Origin: Natrialba taiwanensis DSM 12281
GTDB taxonomy: Archaea > Halobacteriota > Halobacteria > Halobacteriales > Natrialbaceae
DNA length: 33,908 nt
NCBI RefSeq assembly: GCF_000337595.1
Contig: NZ_AOIL01000052.1
Span: 1-33,908 of the forward strand
Reading direction: 5' to 3'
The first letter of the stretch is position 1. Each line of letters opens with the position of its first letter. The notes under the pieces were generated by a model. That model was not told where the DNA came from and made no database searches. It saw nothing but the letters and a program-made list of their open reading frames with translations. This document shows positions 7,161 to 16,709 of this stretch, one piece after another. The position numbers were made by a program, and so were the translations under genes.

Positions 7161-8402
7161 TTAGCGATTGCCGGTCTCGCGTCCGGTGCTGCCGTCCATG
7201 GCCGGATCGGACCCGAGCGAGAGTCGCACGAAGATCGGGACCGTGACGATTGCGATGGCGATTTCGAGGCCGCCGACGACGAGAAACGCCAGGTCGTAGC
7301 TGTAGGTGCTGGCGACGGTGCCGCCGACGAGAAAGCCACCGAGGAAACCGAGGCTGCCGGCGAGATTGAATCCGGCCATTGCGAGGCCACGCTCGCGTTC
7401 GGACGCGAGATCAGTCACGAGCGCCATCGTTGCCGGGGAGACCAGCGCGCCGAGAATGCCGACAACGACCATCGCCACGGCAGCAGTGCGTACCGACGGG
7501 GCGATGCCGACGCCGAGGATACCGAGCCCGTAGCACGCCGACCCGGCGACGATCGGAATCGTTCGGCCGATGCGATCCGAGAGCGATCCCATCGGATACT
7601 GGAGCAGGGCGAACGGCGCGAAGAAACACGCGAGCAAGAGCCCGGTCGTCCCGGCGTCGAGATTGAACACGTCCTGGAAGTAAAGCGTCCCCACGAGAGC
7701 GAAAAAGCCCGCCGTCATCCGATCAATGAAGCCGAACGCGTAGGGGATCGACAGCGTCGGTCGACGGCGGACACCCTCGAGCAGCGCCCGCGCGGTCCGG
7801 CTCGTTTCGGGCGTTCGGTCGGCGAGTCTGGAGACGAGCGCGCCGACGAAGACGAGCAGTCCGGCCGCGACGAGCAACGGTGCGACCGGATCGAGTTCGG
7901 TGAGTTGGCCGCCGATCGGCGCGCCGAGGGCCGCCCCGAGGCCGATGGCGATGCCGGCCGCTCCCATGTTGCGGCCGTGGCCGCCCTCCAGATCCATCAG
8001 CATGGTCATCGTGAGCGAGAACGCGCCGATGGTCATCGCGCCCTGGAAGACCCGCAGGAGGAGGACGGCACTGAAGGGGATCGATCCGAGGGCAGGGACC
8101 GCCGCGAGGGTGGCGTAGCCGACGGCTCCGGCGAGCGCGCTCGCGACGATAAAGGGGGTTCGCCGACCGCTCATATCGCTTATTGCGCCCCAGACGCCGA
8201 CAAACGCGACGTAGGCGGCGAACTCGGCGACGAGGAACCACATGCTCGCGTCGAGCGTCGTCGCGGTGAGTCCCGAACTCGTCGTGTCCGCGCCCAGCAC
8301 GGAGACGAGCGTGCCGATGCCGGGGTAGAGTAACAGTTGGGAGAACAACACGGCGAAGACGACACCCGCGAGCACCAGTCGGTCACGATCACTCGAGTGC
8401 AC
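7161..8402 (-). CDS. MFS transporter
   Basis: The 413-residue protein, starting at GTG 8402, has about 12 hydrophobic segments in two halves. The loop between helices 2 and 3 carries GAISDMSGRRTPF, and the matching second-half loop reads GSLSDRIGRT. These are the major facilitator A-motif (GxxxDRxGRR). The family covers drug/H+ antiporters and metabolite transporters, and the substrate cannot be told. It is transcribed divergently from the lipoprotein gene at 8600 and stands alone. Confidence 0.9.
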   Translation of the reverse strand: MHSSDRDRLVLAGVVFAVLFSQLLLYPGIGTLVSVLGADTTSSGLTATTLDASMWFLVAEFAAYVAFVGVWGAISDMSGRRTPFIVASALAGAVGYATLAAVPALGSIPFSAVLLLRVFQGAMTIGAFSLTMTMLMDLEGGHGRNMGAAGIAIGLGAALGAPIGGQLTELDPVAPLLVAAGLLVFVGALVSRLADRTPETSRTARALLEGVRRRPTLSIPYAFGFIDRMTAGFFALVGTLYFQDVFNLDAGTTGLLLACFFAPFALLQYPMGSLSDRIGRTIPIVAGSACYGLGILGVGIAPSVRTAAVAMVVVGILGALVSPATMALVTDLASERERGLAMAGFNLAGSLGFLGGFLVGGTVASTYSYDLAFLVVGGLEIAIAIVTVPIFVRLSLGSDPAMDGSTGRETGNR

Positions 8403-8599
8403 GCTGGCTCCTTCGGACTACGACCCTATGAAGCCGTCCGTCTCGGTTCCGTCGTCGCGGGACGTCATCTCGGTGCGATCGGTCCGACGCGTCGGCGGGA
8501 CCGCTCCGTCGTGTGCAGCCCTCAAGACGACTGTCAACGGACTATTGCTTTACGGCTCACACCGACGGGTTTTCGTCGGTGGAGGACGCTTCAAGAACG

Positions 8600-9268
8600 A
8601 TGACATACACGCGTCGACGCCTGCTGGCGATGGGTGGGGCGACCGCAACAGCGGCCCTGGCTGGGTGCTCCGGGCGGCTCGAAGGAACGCTCTCCGCGGG
8701 GCCAGCAACCGTCTCCGCGGACGCACGAGCAGAAACCGGCTACGACGAACACACCGTCGAAGAACTCGTCGTCGAACGGACGGTCGGCCGATTCGGTATC
8801 GAGCGGACGATCGAAGCGACCAACTGGTACGCCGAGTACGACCGCGCAATCGCCCTCGATAGTCTCGGCCTGACACGCGCACAAGCAGCAGTTACTGCGG
8901 TACTCACCACACCACAGGTATCCGTTCTCGGGCGAACGTTCAACCCCGTCGGCGATCTCTCGACGGCCGAACTCGTCACCATGATCCAGAACCGGTACGA
9001 CGGACTCGAGTCCGTCGAGTTCGAAGACGAGACGACCCACTCGATACTCGGGTCCGAGACGACCGTCGATCGGTACGTGGCGGAGGCGCGCCTGATCGAC
9101 GCCGGGGCGACGGTCGACGTGTACCTGCAGGTGTCCGAACCGGTCGAACACGACGAGGACTTCGTGATCTGTATCGCCGTCTATCCGCAGGCACTCGGAT
9201 TCGAAGCGGAATCGGACGCGGTCGAAACGATGTTCGAGGGCCTCGAACACGACGCAGAGGGCGACTAG
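8600..9268 (+). CDS. Tat lipoprotein, DUF6517-like
   Basis: It encodes 222 residues from the ATG at 8600. The in-frame upstream extension to 8513 lacks a signal peptide, while this start places TRRRLLAMGGATATAALAGC at the N terminus, a twin-arginine signal with lipobox. The body has the pattern ATVSADARAETGYDEHTVEE, TNWYAEYDRAIAL, TTPQVSVLGRTFNPVGDLST and YLQVSEPVEHDEDFVICIAVYPQ. I recognise this as the haloarchaeal DUF6517 family, exported and lipid-anchored, with no known function. The domain number is from memory and was not searched. Confidence 0.8.
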   Translation: MTYTRRRLLAMGGATATAALAGCSGRLEGTLSAGPATVSADARAETGYDEHTVEELVVERTVGRFGIERTIEATNWYAEYDRAIALDSLGLTRAQAAVTAVLTTPQVSVLGRTFNPVGDLSTAELVTMIQNRYDGLESVEFEDETTHSILGSETTVDRYVAEARLIDAGATVDVYLQVSEPVEHDEDFVICIAVYPQALGFEAESDAVETMFEGLEHDAEGD

Positions 9269-9323
9269 CGAAGGCGCGGCCGACGGTGAACTCGTCTCGC
9301 GGCGAAGCGACAGGCGGCGACTG

Positions 9324-9342
9324 CGTGCTATATGTCAGCACG
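9324..9342. promoter_or_regulatory. Dyad around a TATA-like element upstream of metY
   Basis: CGTGCT (9324-9329) and AGCACG (9337-9342) are perfect inverted arms flanking ATATGTC. The centre resembles a TATA box about 70 bp before metY, so this could be a distal promoter with a repressor site. Confidence 0.3.
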
Positions 9343-9385
9343 TCCAGCGGATTTTGCCGTTACTGCGACGCATATGTGGATGGAG

Positions 9386-9399
9386 TAGTATGCATACTA
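9386..9399. promoter_or_regulatory. 14-bp perfect palindrome before metY (candidate operator)
   Basis: TAGTATGCATACTA is a perfect 14-bp palindrome ending 3 bp before the metY ATG. A TATA-like CATATG (9371-9376) sits 27-32 bp before the ATG, so a leaderless transcript would place the palindrome between TATA box and transcription start, the usual position for archaeal repressor sites. The regulator is unknown; a methionine-responsive repressor is inference. Confidence 0.45.
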
Positions 9400-9402
9400 A
9401 AC

Positions 9403-10743
9403 ATGAGTGACGACGCGAGCGACGGGACCGACGCCGAGTTCAGTGCGGACGGATTCGGTACGCGAAGCGTCCACGCCGGGCAGGAGGCGGATCCGGAGAC
9501 GGGTGCGCGAGCGCCGCCGATCTACCAGACGACATCCTACACCTTCCCCGACGCGGACACGGCGGCCGAGCGCTACGCCCTGGAGGACGACGGCTACATC
9601 TACTCGCGGATCAGCAATCCGACGGTCGAGACCCTCGAAGACCGCCTCGCCTCGCTCGAGGGCGGCGCTGGTGCGGTCGCGACCGGCAGCGGCATGGCCG
9701 CGCTCGACTCGGCGACGCTGATCCTCGCCGAGGCGGGCGACAACGTGGTCTGTTCGACCGATACCTACGGCGGGACGACGGCTTACTTTTCGAAGACGGC
9801 GACGCGACGGGACATCGAACCGCGATTCGTCTCGACGCTCGAGTACGACGCCTACGCGGACGCGATCGACGAGAACACCGCCTTCGTCCACGTCGAAACG
9901 ATCGGGAACCCCTCGCTCGTCACGCCCGACTTCGAACGCGTCGCCGCGATCGCCCACGAGCACGGCGTGCCGCTGGTCGTGGACAACACCTTCGCCACGC
10001 CGGCACTGTGTCGGCCGCTCGAACACGGCGCGGACGTGGTCTGGGAGTCCACGACGAAGTGGCTCCACGGCTCGGGAACGACGGTCGGCGGGGTCCTCGT
10101 CGACGGCGGCTCGTTCCCCTGGGGTGAGCACGGCTACGACGAAATCGCCGGGCAGAACCACGCCTACCACGACGTCGATTTCTCGCGGGACTTCCCCGAG
10201 GCCCCCTTCGCCGCCGCGGCCCGGTTCCGATCGCTGCGGAGTCTCGGGAACCAGCAGTCGCCGTTCGACGCCTGGCAGACCCTCCAAGGGCTCGAATCCC
10301 TGCCGCTTCGGGTGGAGAAACACTGCGAGAACGCTACCATCGTCGCCGAGTACCTCGACGACCACGACGACGTGGCCTGGGTCACCCACCCCGGTCTGGA
10401 GTCGCACCCGACCCACGACAACGCCACAAACTATCTGGCCGACTACGGCGGCATGGTCGCGTTCGGCCTCGAAACCGGCTACGACGGCGGCAAGACCTTC
10501 TGCGAGAGCGTCGAACTCGCCGGCTTCCTCGCCAACATCGGCGACGCGAAGACGCTCGTGATCCACCCCGCCAGCACGACCCACGGCCAGCTCTCCCCCG
10601 ACGAACAGGAAGAAGCCGGCGTGACACCCGACCTCGTCCGCATGTCCGTCGGCATCGAAGCCCCCGAAGACATCCTCGCGGATCTCGACCAGGCCATCGA
10701 AGCCGCGACACGAACACCGACGGGAGGGCACCCGCACACATGA
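9403..10743 (+). CDS. metY: O-acetylhomoserine sulfhydrylase
   Basis: The 446-residue protein is a PLP-dependent enzyme of the Cys/Met metabolism family. It would make homocysteine from O-acetylhomoserine and sulfide in the cytoplasm. Visible motifs are the MetY-type N terminus [20 protein letters not shown] (18-37), Ser-Arg-Ile-Ser-Asn-Pro-Thr (68-74), ETIGNP (165-170), VVDNTFATP with Asp194, and the Schiff-base Lys219 in ESTTKWLHG. The ATG at 9403 is chosen because upstream sequence is not conserved-looking and contains the palindrome. Its TGA overlaps the metX ATG, and the two genes form the direct-sulfhydrylation methionine operon. Confidence 0.94.
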   Translation: MSDDASDGTDAEFSADGFGTRSVHAGQEADPETGARAPPIYQTTSYTFPDADTAAERYALEDDGYIYSRISNPTVETLEDRLASLEGGAGAVATGSGMAALDSATLILAEAGDNVVCSTDTYGGTTAYFSKTATRRDIEPRFVSTLEYDAYADAIDENTAFVHVETIGNPSLVTPDFERVAAIAHEHGVPLVVDNTFATPALCRPLEHGADVVWESTTKWLHGSGTTVGGVLVDGGSFPWGEHGYDEIAGQNHAYHDVDFSRDFPEAPFAAAARFRSLRSLGNQQSPFDAWQTLQGLESLPLRVEKHCENATIVAEYLDDHDDVAWVTHPGLESHPTHDNATNYLADYGGMVAFGLETGYDGGKTFCESVELAGFLANIGDAKTLVIHPASTTHGQLSPDEQEEAGVTPDLVRMSVGIEAPEDILADLDQAIEAATRTPTGGHPHT

Positions 10744-12002
10744 CGAGAGACACCGTCGACCTCGGCGAGTTCACCTTCGAATCCGGCGAGTCGATTCCCG
10801 AACTCGAGGTGGCCTACGAGACCTACGGCGAGTTCACCGGCGACAATGCGGTGCTCATCTGCCACGCGCTGACCGGGAGCGCCCACGTCGCGCGCCGGCC
10901 GGACGCCGGTGACGAGACCGCGGGGCAGGCGCGGGCCTGGTGGGGCGACGTAGTCGGCCCCGGAAAGGCGATCGATACGACCGAGTACTACGTCGTCTGT
11001 GCGAACGTGCCGGGCTCGTGCTACGGAACGACCGGCCCCGCGAGCACGAACCCCGAAACGGGCGAGCCCTACGGCACCGACTTCCCGCCGGTGACGGTCG
11101 GCGACTGGACCCGCGCCCAGCGCCGACTGCTCGATGAACTCGGCGTCGGTCGCCTCCACGCCGTCGTCGGCGGCAGCGTCGGCGGGATGAACGTGTTGGA
11201 CTGGCTCCGGCGGTATCCGGACGACGTTGGCCGGGCGGCCGCCGTCGCGACGGCGGGACGACTCGACGCGCAGTGTCTCGCGATCGATACGGTCGCGCGA
11301 CGGGCGATCACGAGCGATCCCGACTGGAACGGCGGCCACTACTACGGGGTCTCCGAAAGCGAAGCGAACGGCGGCTCGTCGGGGGAGTCCAACGGTGACG
11401 GCGGTACCGGACCCAAGGACGGCCTCGCTCGGGCGCGCCAGCTCGGACACATCATGTACCTCTCGAAGGCGTCGATGGCGCAGAAGTTCGGTCGGCGCTC
11501 GGCCGGCCGCGAAACGGTTCGCGAGGAGCCGCCGGATCCGGCGGCCGCGTTCTTTCCCTACCGCGAGGTCGAATCCTACCTGGACTACCAGGCCGAAAAG
11601 TTCGTCGACCGCTTCGATGCGAACAGCTATCTCTACCTTACGCGCGCAATGGACGATTTCGATCTCTCGACGGGCTACGAGTCCGATACAGCCGCACTCG
11701 CCGCCTTCGAGGGCGAACTGCTGCTCCTGTCGTTTACCGCCGACTGGCACTTCACCGTCGACCAGGCCGAAGCGCTCGCTGAATCGGCTCGCGACGCCGC
11801 TCTCGATGTCGCACACCACGTCATCGAATCCGACCACGGCCACGACGCCTTCCTCGTCGAACCCGAGACGGTCGGGCCGCCGCTGTCGGCGCTCCTGGCT
11901 GACGGGCTTGCAGGACGACCGATTACGGACACCGCCGAGTCGAACGCATCAGCGCCGTCCGAAACGTTCGCCCCCGTTCACACGAGTCTGTTTTCACAGT
12001 GA
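10740..12002 (+). CDS. metX: Homoserine O-acetyltransferase
   Basis: The 420-residue alpha/beta-hydrolase-fold acyltransferase makes O-acetylhomoserine from homoserine and acetyl-CoA, the substrate of the MetY encoded just upstream. The core motifs are CHALTGSAH (41-49), the nucleophile elbow GGSVGGMN with Ser146, Asp335 in SFTADWHF, and His368 in DHGHDAFL. An acidic, Gly/Ser-rich insert (about residues 204-227) lies in the lid region and looks like a haloarchaeal surface loop. The ATG overlaps the metY stop (ATGA). The family also contains succinyltransferases, and acyl preference was not tested. Confidence 0.93.
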   Translation: MTRDTVDLGEFTFESGESIPELEVAYETYGEFTGDNAVLICHALTGSAHVARRPDAGDETAGQARAWWGDVVGPGKAIDTTEYYVVCANVPGSCYGTTGPASTNPETGEPYGTDFPPVTVGDWTRAQRRLLDELGVGRLHAVVGGSVGGMNVLDWLRRYPDDVGRAAAVATAGRLDAQCLAIDTVARRAITSDPDWNGGHYYGVSESEANGGSSGESNGDGGTGPKDGLARARQLGHIMYLSKASMAQKFGRRSAGRETVREEPPDPAAAFFPYREVESYLDYQAEKFVDRFDANSYLYLTRAMDDFDLSTGYESDTAALAAFEGELLLLSFTADWHFTVDQAEALAESARDAALDVAHHVIESDHGHDAFLVEPETVGPPLSALLADGLAGRPITDTAESNASAPSETFAPVHTSLFSQ

Positions 12003-12344
12003 TTCCCGACCGCTGCGCTCGGTCGCTGCGGTCATGAGGTCGATGAACTCGTCCGGGAGATCGGTCGTGCGGACTGTCAGGGTTTGTGGGCGTGTCCGAA
12101 CGATGGAGAGCGGCGAAAGCGATACATGGACGAGTTCAAACCGAGTCGACAGTCCAACGACTGCTCACGTCGAAAGACGAAGTGCGAGCACGTACGTGAC
12201 GATAATCGCCGCAACGAAGAGGAGAATCTGTCCCTGCAAGAGGAAGAAGAACGCGCCGAGTATCCCGATCGGATACACGAGCGTACTACCGAGACTGCGG
12301 TCCGGAGAGTAATCGCTCGGAAGTTCTTCGGTCTCTGCTGCCAT
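11994..12344 (-). pseudogene. Small membrane protein gene with an in-frame TGA
   Basis: From ATG 12344 a 59-residue frame encodes a polar N terminus and two hydrophobic segments (STLVYPIGILGAFFFLLQG and ILLFVAAIIVTYVLAL), ending LRLST at TGA 12165-12167. The same frame then stays open for 56 codons with strong coding character (STRFELVHVSLSPLSIVRTR then LTVRTTDLPDEFIDLMTAAT) to TGA 11994. The second part has no early start codon. The best reading is one 116-residue protein, two helices plus a soluble domain, interrupted by a CGA-to-TGA change. A functional 59-residue protein (12165-12344) or readthrough is possible. The 3' end reaches into the metX stop region. A TATA-like AAATATAAAC lies upstream. 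Confidence 0.6.
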
Positions 12345-12496
12345 ACGTACCGGTATGCGTGCCGAACTAATATGTGTTTATATTTTCACAACTACCTATG
12401 CGTCGGGGGTCCGTTCTAGCGAGGAGACGGTACCGTCGAATGCCGTTCGAGGAACAAGCGACGAGAACGTGGATAGACGGTTCGAAACTAGGCTTT

Positions 12497-12505
12497 TTTA
12501 TATAT
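12497..12505 (+). promoter_or_regulatory. TATA box of the lipoprotein gene
   Basis: TTTATATAT lies 24-32 bp before the ATG at 12529, the spacing of a leaderless haloarchaeal transcript. This supports that start over the upstream in-frame extension. Confidence 0.65.
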
Positions 12506-12528
12506 CACGTTCGCTGGTGTATTCGTAC

Positions 12529-13560
12529 ATGACTAACAGCGGATCGCGGAGCGACCGCGGAAACGGTAGTGAGAAGCGCAGACGGTTGCTATCGAAACGG
12601 CTCGCCCTCTTTGGCGTCGTCGCCGTGCTCGTACTGACGGCCGGTTGTCTCGGCGTCCTCGGCGGCGGTGACGGCGAACCCGCCGAGCACGCGCCTGCGG
12701 GCAGCAACATGCTCTTGCACGTGGACGCGGACGTGTTGAGCGACGAGGACAACCAGCAACTGGTCGACGCGTTCGCCTCCGTGGAAGACGAGAAGGCGGT
12801 CGACGATCAGGGAGACGTCGTCAGCGAGTTCGAGAACGAAACGGGACTCGACATCCGCGAGGCGAATCAGTTCCTGCTGTTTGCAAACACCGAGGAGGGT
12901 CCCGTCGACGAAAGCGGCGGCATCATCGTCTACAGCGACTGGGAAACCGATGCCGTCATCAGTGCGATCGAGGAGGAAGACGAGACGGAGTACGAGCAGA
13001 CCGAGTTCGAGGGCGAGGGCGTCCTCTACGAACCGGCTGAAGACCCCGAGTACGGAGCGCCGCAGTACGTCGGCGACCTCGGTGACGGCCGGTTCGTCTT
13101 CGGACCAAAAGCACCCGTTCGCGGAGCGCTCGAGGTCGAATACGGCGATGCAGACCCGGTCTCCGGCGACGTGCGGGAGGCCTACGACGAAACGCGGGAC
13201 GGACATGTGACCCTGGCGATGTCGCTTCCCGACGGGTCGGTTCCGGAAAACGATCCGATGACCCCCAACGTCGATGTCAGCGCCTTCCAGAACGTCAGCG
13301 TCATCACCGGCGTCTACGACACGGACGGCGGCGAGGCCGGCATCGAGATGGGAATCCACGCCGACAGCGAGGACGACGCACTCGACGTGAAAGACGTGGT
13401 CGACGGCGCGATTTCGATGTTCAGCGGCTCCACGACGAACGACGATCTCAAGGACACCCTCCGCGAGATCGAGGTCGAACAGGATGGCACGACCGTCGAC
13501 GTCTCGTACTGGAACGACATCGACGAACTCGTCGAGTTGATCGAATCGAACGACCTGTAA
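12529..13560 (+). CDS. Secreted lipoprotein, unknown function
   Basis: It encodes 343 residues from ATG 12529, supported by the TATA box just upstream. A basic N terminus is followed by a hydrophobic stretch and a lipobox with Cys (VLVLTAGCLG, around residue 41), so the mature protein is lipid-anchored outside. The signal has Arg/Lys runs (EKRRRLLSKRL), but whether it uses Tat or Sec is unclear. The mature part is very acidic and begins EHAPAGSNMLLHVDADVLSD, a pattern shared with several haloarchaeal lipoproteins whose role is unknown. No catalytic motif or metal site was found. Confidence 0.8.
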   Translation: MTNSGSRSDRGNGSEKRRRLLSKRLALFGVVAVLVLTAGCLGVLGGGDGEPAEHAPAGSNMLLHVDADVLSDEDNQQLVDAFASVEDEKAVDDQGDVVSEFENETGLDIREANQFLLFANTEEGPVDESGGIIVYSDWETDAVISAIEEEDETEYEQTEFEGEGVLYEPAEDPEYGAPQYVGDLGDGRFVFGPKAPVRGALEVEYGDADPVSGDVREAYDETRDGHVTLAMSLPDGSVPENDPMTPNVDVSAFQNVSVITGVYDTDGGEAGIEMGIHADSEDDALDVKDVVDGAISMFSGSTTNDDLKDTLREIEVEQDGTTVDVSYWNDIDELVELIESNDL

Positions 13561-13669
13561 GTCAGTTCGAGCGAGAAAGAGAAACAGAAAAAGAGAGAAC
13601 AGTACCGTTCCCGCTGCTATCGAACGTGAAAGCAGCGGTTACCGAACAGTACCGGCCTGCAACTCGCTT

Positions 13670-14059
13670 TTAATCGGCTGCGTTACGCTGTCCGTGTTGC
13701 CTGCGTCCCGGATCGGCCTGCGCGTACTGATCGATGACGCTGTAACTCGGCCGTCGTCGAGCAGCCCACCGTCGCAGGTCACTCCCGAGCAGGTCGAGGC
13801 CGGTCGCTCGCATGAACCGCCGTGCAGGCGGCGATCGAATCATCGTAATCAAGGCCCACATCGTTCCCGCCGTGAACGATCCCATCGCCGAGAACGTCAT
13901 CCCGAGCGTCAGGAACGTCGCCGAGTAGACGTACCCGATCGTCATCGACGGAATGCTCGTCCCGAGGGGCACTCGTGAACTCGGGTTCAACAGCGTCGGC
14001 CCGAGAAAGACGATAGAGAGGCCGCTTCCGATCATGAAGACGAAGTCTTGCCACATCAT
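13670..14059 (-). CDS. Small integral membrane protein, unknown function
   Basis: It encodes about 129 residues starting at one of two adjacent ATGs (14059 or 14056). Three hydrophobic segments are visible: FVFMIGSGLSIVFLGPTLL, IGYVYSATFLTLGMTFSAMG and a weaker one around FTAGTMWALITM. A basic C-terminal tail of about 50 residues (SPPARRFMRATG, later RRWAARRRPSYS) would be cytoplasmic. It resembles conserved haloarchaeal membrane proteins of unknown role. It shares its strand with serB, but the gap of about 97 bp leaves co-transcription open. Confidence 0.7.
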   Translation of the reverse strand: MMWQDFVFMIGSGLSIVFLGPTLLNPSSRVPLGTSIPSMTIGYVYSATFLTLGMTFSAMGSFTAGTMWALITMIRSPPARRFMRATGLDLLGSDLRRWAARRRPSYSVIDQYAQADPGRRQHGQRNAAD

Positions 14060-14155
14060 CAAACACGCTTACTCGATTGTGAGTTAAAACTCTCTCGATC
14101 GGGAAATAAGCAGTTACAACCGACATTCGTGCTGAATCGAGGTACCAGATCCGAA

Positions 14156-14800
14156 CTAGGAACGGTCGAGAACGGCCTCCGAAACCAGCGTCTCTTCGAC
14201 GGCCGCCATCGAGGAGACGGTAACATCGCAGTGCGGTTCAACGGCCGGTTTCGGCTCGAATCCGATCGCGAGCGACGCAGCCTCGAGCATCGGTAAGTCG
14301 TTCGCGCCGTCGCCGACCGCAACGGTGCCCGCGAGCGAGACGCCGACCGTCTCCGCGAGTTCAGCGAGCGCATCGTCCTTGGTGCCCTCGATCAGCGGAC
14401 CGTCGACCTCGCCGGTCAGTTCGGCTTCGGTTACCGGCAAGCGATTCGAGACGATGTGATCGACGGTTACGCCCTCGCGCTCCAGTGCGGCCGCGACGCC
14501 GCGTTCGAAGCCACCGGTGAGAATCGCCGTCGTCACGCCGGCCTCGTTCAGCGTCTCGATGAGATCGGCCGCCCCCGGTCGGAGTTCGACCTGGTCGAAG
14601 GCGGCGGTCGCGTCGGCCTCCGAGAGCCCCTCAAGCAGGGCGGCTCGCTCGCGGAGACTCGTCGCGTACCCGATTTCGTCGTTCATCGCGCGATCCGTGA
14701 TTTCGGCCATCTCGTCGGCGACGCTCCGGCGCTCGCCGAGGAGCACCGTCATCTCCGAATCCGAGAGCGTCCCGTCGAAGTCGAAAGCGACGACTGTCAT
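14156..14800 (-). CDS. serB: Phosphoserine phosphatase
   Basis: The 214-residue HAD-superfamily phosphatase carries out the last step of serine synthesis, releasing phosphate from phosphoserine. All four HAD motifs are present: DFDGTLSD with Asp7 (nucleophile) and Asp9, Thr95 in ILTGG, Lys141 in EGTKDD, and GDGANDLPM (163-171). The helical cap lies between motifs I and II. The length fits the SerB core without an ACT domain. The pathway's first gene, serA, lies 6 kb away on the other strand beyond an ABC importer operon. Other HAD phosphatases cannot be wholly excluded, but context supports SerB. Confidence 0.88.
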   Translation of the reverse strand: MTVVAFDFDGTLSDSEMTVLLGERRSVADEMAEITDRAMNDEIGYATSLRERAALLEGLSEADATAAFDQVELRPGAADLIETLNEAGVTTAILTGGFERGVAAALEREGVTVDHIVSNRLPVTEAELTGEVDGPLIEGTKDDALAELAETVGVSLAGTVAVGDGANDLPMLEAASLAIGFEPKPAVEPHCDVTVSSMAAVEETLVSEAVLDRS

Positions 14801-15017
14801 TGCCCGCCGATTGTGGCCGGTCGGATAAACCAGTTCAGGTTTCGGGCAGGTTTGACGCAGTGTTGGAAACCGGCCACCTGCGGAGTCCCATCGAAAGAGG
14901 CACCGAAACGCCCCGTCCCGGGCGGTAGAACACGCCCCAATCGAGTCACGTCAGGTGTCGAGAACCAAACCAGAACATTCACAAGTGCACTTTCAATACA
15001 CAAACTTAGATTGTATA

Positions 15018-15146
15018 ATGCGCGAAATCGACCCGAGACCCGACGTTCACAACCAGACGGAAACCGACAGTAGCGCCGACCCCTCACGACCACACGGCGA
15101 TATTCCCCAACTGTTCCGGATTTCCCGACGAGGACCATCCGAATAG
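15018..15146 (+). CDS. Possible 42-residue upstream frame
   Basis: ATG 15018 to TAG 15144 encodes a short charged peptide (starting MREIDPRPDVHNQTETDSSA) that ends 11 bp before the ABC binding-protein start. It could be a leader peptide or simply untranslated leader, since GTATAATG at 15013-15020 may itself be a TATA box for the operon. No conserved motif is visible. Confidence 0.2.
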   Translation: MREIDPRPDVHNQTETDSSADPSRPHGDIPQLFRISRRGPSE

Positions 15147-15157
15147 AGACGAAGACA

Positions 15158-16708
15158 ATGACTGCAGACCTCTCACGACGACACCTCCTCTCCAGCGTTG
15201 GTGGCGTTGGATTCGCCGGTCTCGCCGGCTGTGCCGAAACCGAGTTGGGCGATACCGAAACCGCGTTCACGATCGTTCCCGGTTCGGATCCGACCGGAGC
15301 CGGCGACTCCTGGGATAACTGGGGCGGGATGACTCCCTACTGGACGCGCGTCGTCGAACCGCTCGTCTGGGGAACCGAGGATATGCAGCCCCAGCCGTGG
15401 CTCGCTACCGACTGGACCGCAACCGACGAGACCACCTGGGTGTTCGAACTCCGCGAAGGCGTGTCGTTTCACAACGGCGCGGAACTGACCGCTGACGATG
15501 TCGTTCATTCCTTCGAGGAGGACATCCTCACCGAGCGCGGCGACTTCGTCCACGGCTGGCTCCACGTCGAACCCGGAGGCGTCGACCGCATCGACGACTA
15601 CACTGTCGCGTTCGAGACGACCGACCCCTTCCCTGGCTTCCCCGGCACGATCGCACACAACATGATCGACATCCAGCCCCCCGAGGCCGACCGCCGGGCC
15701 GGCGACATCATCGGCACCGGGCCGTTCGAACTCGCGAAAATGGATCAGGGCCAGCAGCTCCGCGTCGAACGCTTTCCGGACTACTGGGGCGGCGAGCCAG
15801 CCCCGACTGAACTCGCGTTCCGGGCCGCCGAGGACGCGACGACGCGAACCGACCTGCTCGAGGCCGGCGAGGTCGACCTCGTCTACGAACCCGCAACGAG
15901 CCGTATTTCCGGATTCCGCGATCGCGACGACATCCGGATCGAAACTCAGCAGTCCTCCGGCTCTCGATTCGTCTCGATCAACATTCACCGAGCGCCGACC
16001 GACGACACCGATCTACGGCGAGCGCTCAACTACGCGGTTTCCCAGTCGGAAATCGTCGACACCGTCCTCGAAGGCATCGGCGAACCCGCACACGGACCGA
16101 TCTCGACGGTCATCGACTGGGCTGCAGACGAATCGCTACCGCGCTATGACCGGGATCGAGACACGGCGCGCGAACTCGTCTCGCAATCATCTTACGACGG
16201 CGAGGCGCTCACCTGCCTCGTCGAAACCGATATGGACGACGGCCGGACGCTCGTCCAGATCCTACAAAAAGCGTTCAAGTCGATCGGGGTCAGCCTCGAT
16301 ATCGAAGTGCTCGAGAAAGCGTCGCTACAGGACCGCACCGATCGCGGCGAGTTCCATCTCAAACTCGGCGAATCCCAGTCGAACAGCCCGGCGGCGGACT
16401 ACATCATGTGGGAAAACTTCCACACGATGGGCATCGAGAACAAAGACCTGTACGAAGCCGAGGGAACGGGACTGTACAATCTCGGCGGGGAGGTCGATGA
16501 CCTGATCGAAACGGGATTCCAGTCCTACGATGCAACGGAAACCCGCGAGTCCTACATCGCCGCACAGCGTGCGATTATGGATGCAGCGGTTGTCATTCCC
16601 CTCTTCTACGAAGAATACGTCGTCGCCGCAGACGCCTCCATCGATGGGCTCGACCTGCACCCGATCGACAAGTTCGCCCAATGGGGCGACCTGACACGGA
16701 CAGCATAA
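15158..16708 (+). CDS. ABC transporter substrate-binding protein, family 5 (peptide/nickel type)
   Basis: The 516-residue protein is exported by Tat (LSRRHLLSSVGG) and lipid-anchored at Cys25 (LAGCAE). It shows the SBP_bac_5 pattern: PLVWGTEDMQPQPWLATDW, the WVFELREGVSFHNGAELTAD block, GTGPFELAKMDQGQQLRVER and RRALNYAVSQSEIVD. Outside the membrane it would capture oligopeptides, dipeptides or a nickel chelate and deliver them to the permeases encoded next. Some stretches (DFVHGWLHVEPGGVDRIDDY) remind me of NikA-type haloarchaeal proteins, but the ligand cannot be fixed by eye. It is the first gene of a tight four-gene operon. Confidence 0.9.
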   Translation: MTADLSRRHLLSSVGGVGFAGLAGCAETELGDTETAFTIVPGSDPTGAGDSWDNWGGMTPYWTRVVEPLVWGTEDMQPQPWLATDWTATDETTWVFELREGVSFHNGAELTADDVVHSFEEDILTERGDFVHGWLHVEPGGVDRIDDYTVAFETTDPFPGFPGTIAHNMIDIQPPEADRRAGDIIGTGPFELAKMDQGQQLRVERFPDYWGGEPAPTELAFRAAEDATTRTDLLEAGEVDLVYEPATSRISGFRDRDDIRIETQQSSGSRFVSINIHRAPTDDTDLRRALNYAVSQSEIVDTVLEGIGEPAHGPISTVIDWAADESLPRYDRDRDTARELVSQSSYDGEALTCLVETDMDDGRTLVQILQKAFKSIGVSLDIEVLEKASLQDRTDRGEFHLKLGESQSNSPAADYIMWENFHTMGIENKDLYEAEGTGLYNLGGEVDDLIETGFQSYDATETRESYIAAQRAIMDAAVVIPLFYEEYVVAADASIDGLDLHPIDKFAQWGDLTRTA

Positions 16709-16709
16709 C

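Noticed and set aside
6999-8333. 444-codon plus-strand frame
   Set aside because: It is the antisense shadow of the MFS gene; Arg/Glu/Asp-rich low-complexity composition is typical of antisense GC-rich frames.
12165-12167. TGA as a selenocysteine codon
   Set aside because: Selenocysteine is known only in methanogens and a few other archaea, not haloarchaea, and no SECIS-like element or redox motif is visible.
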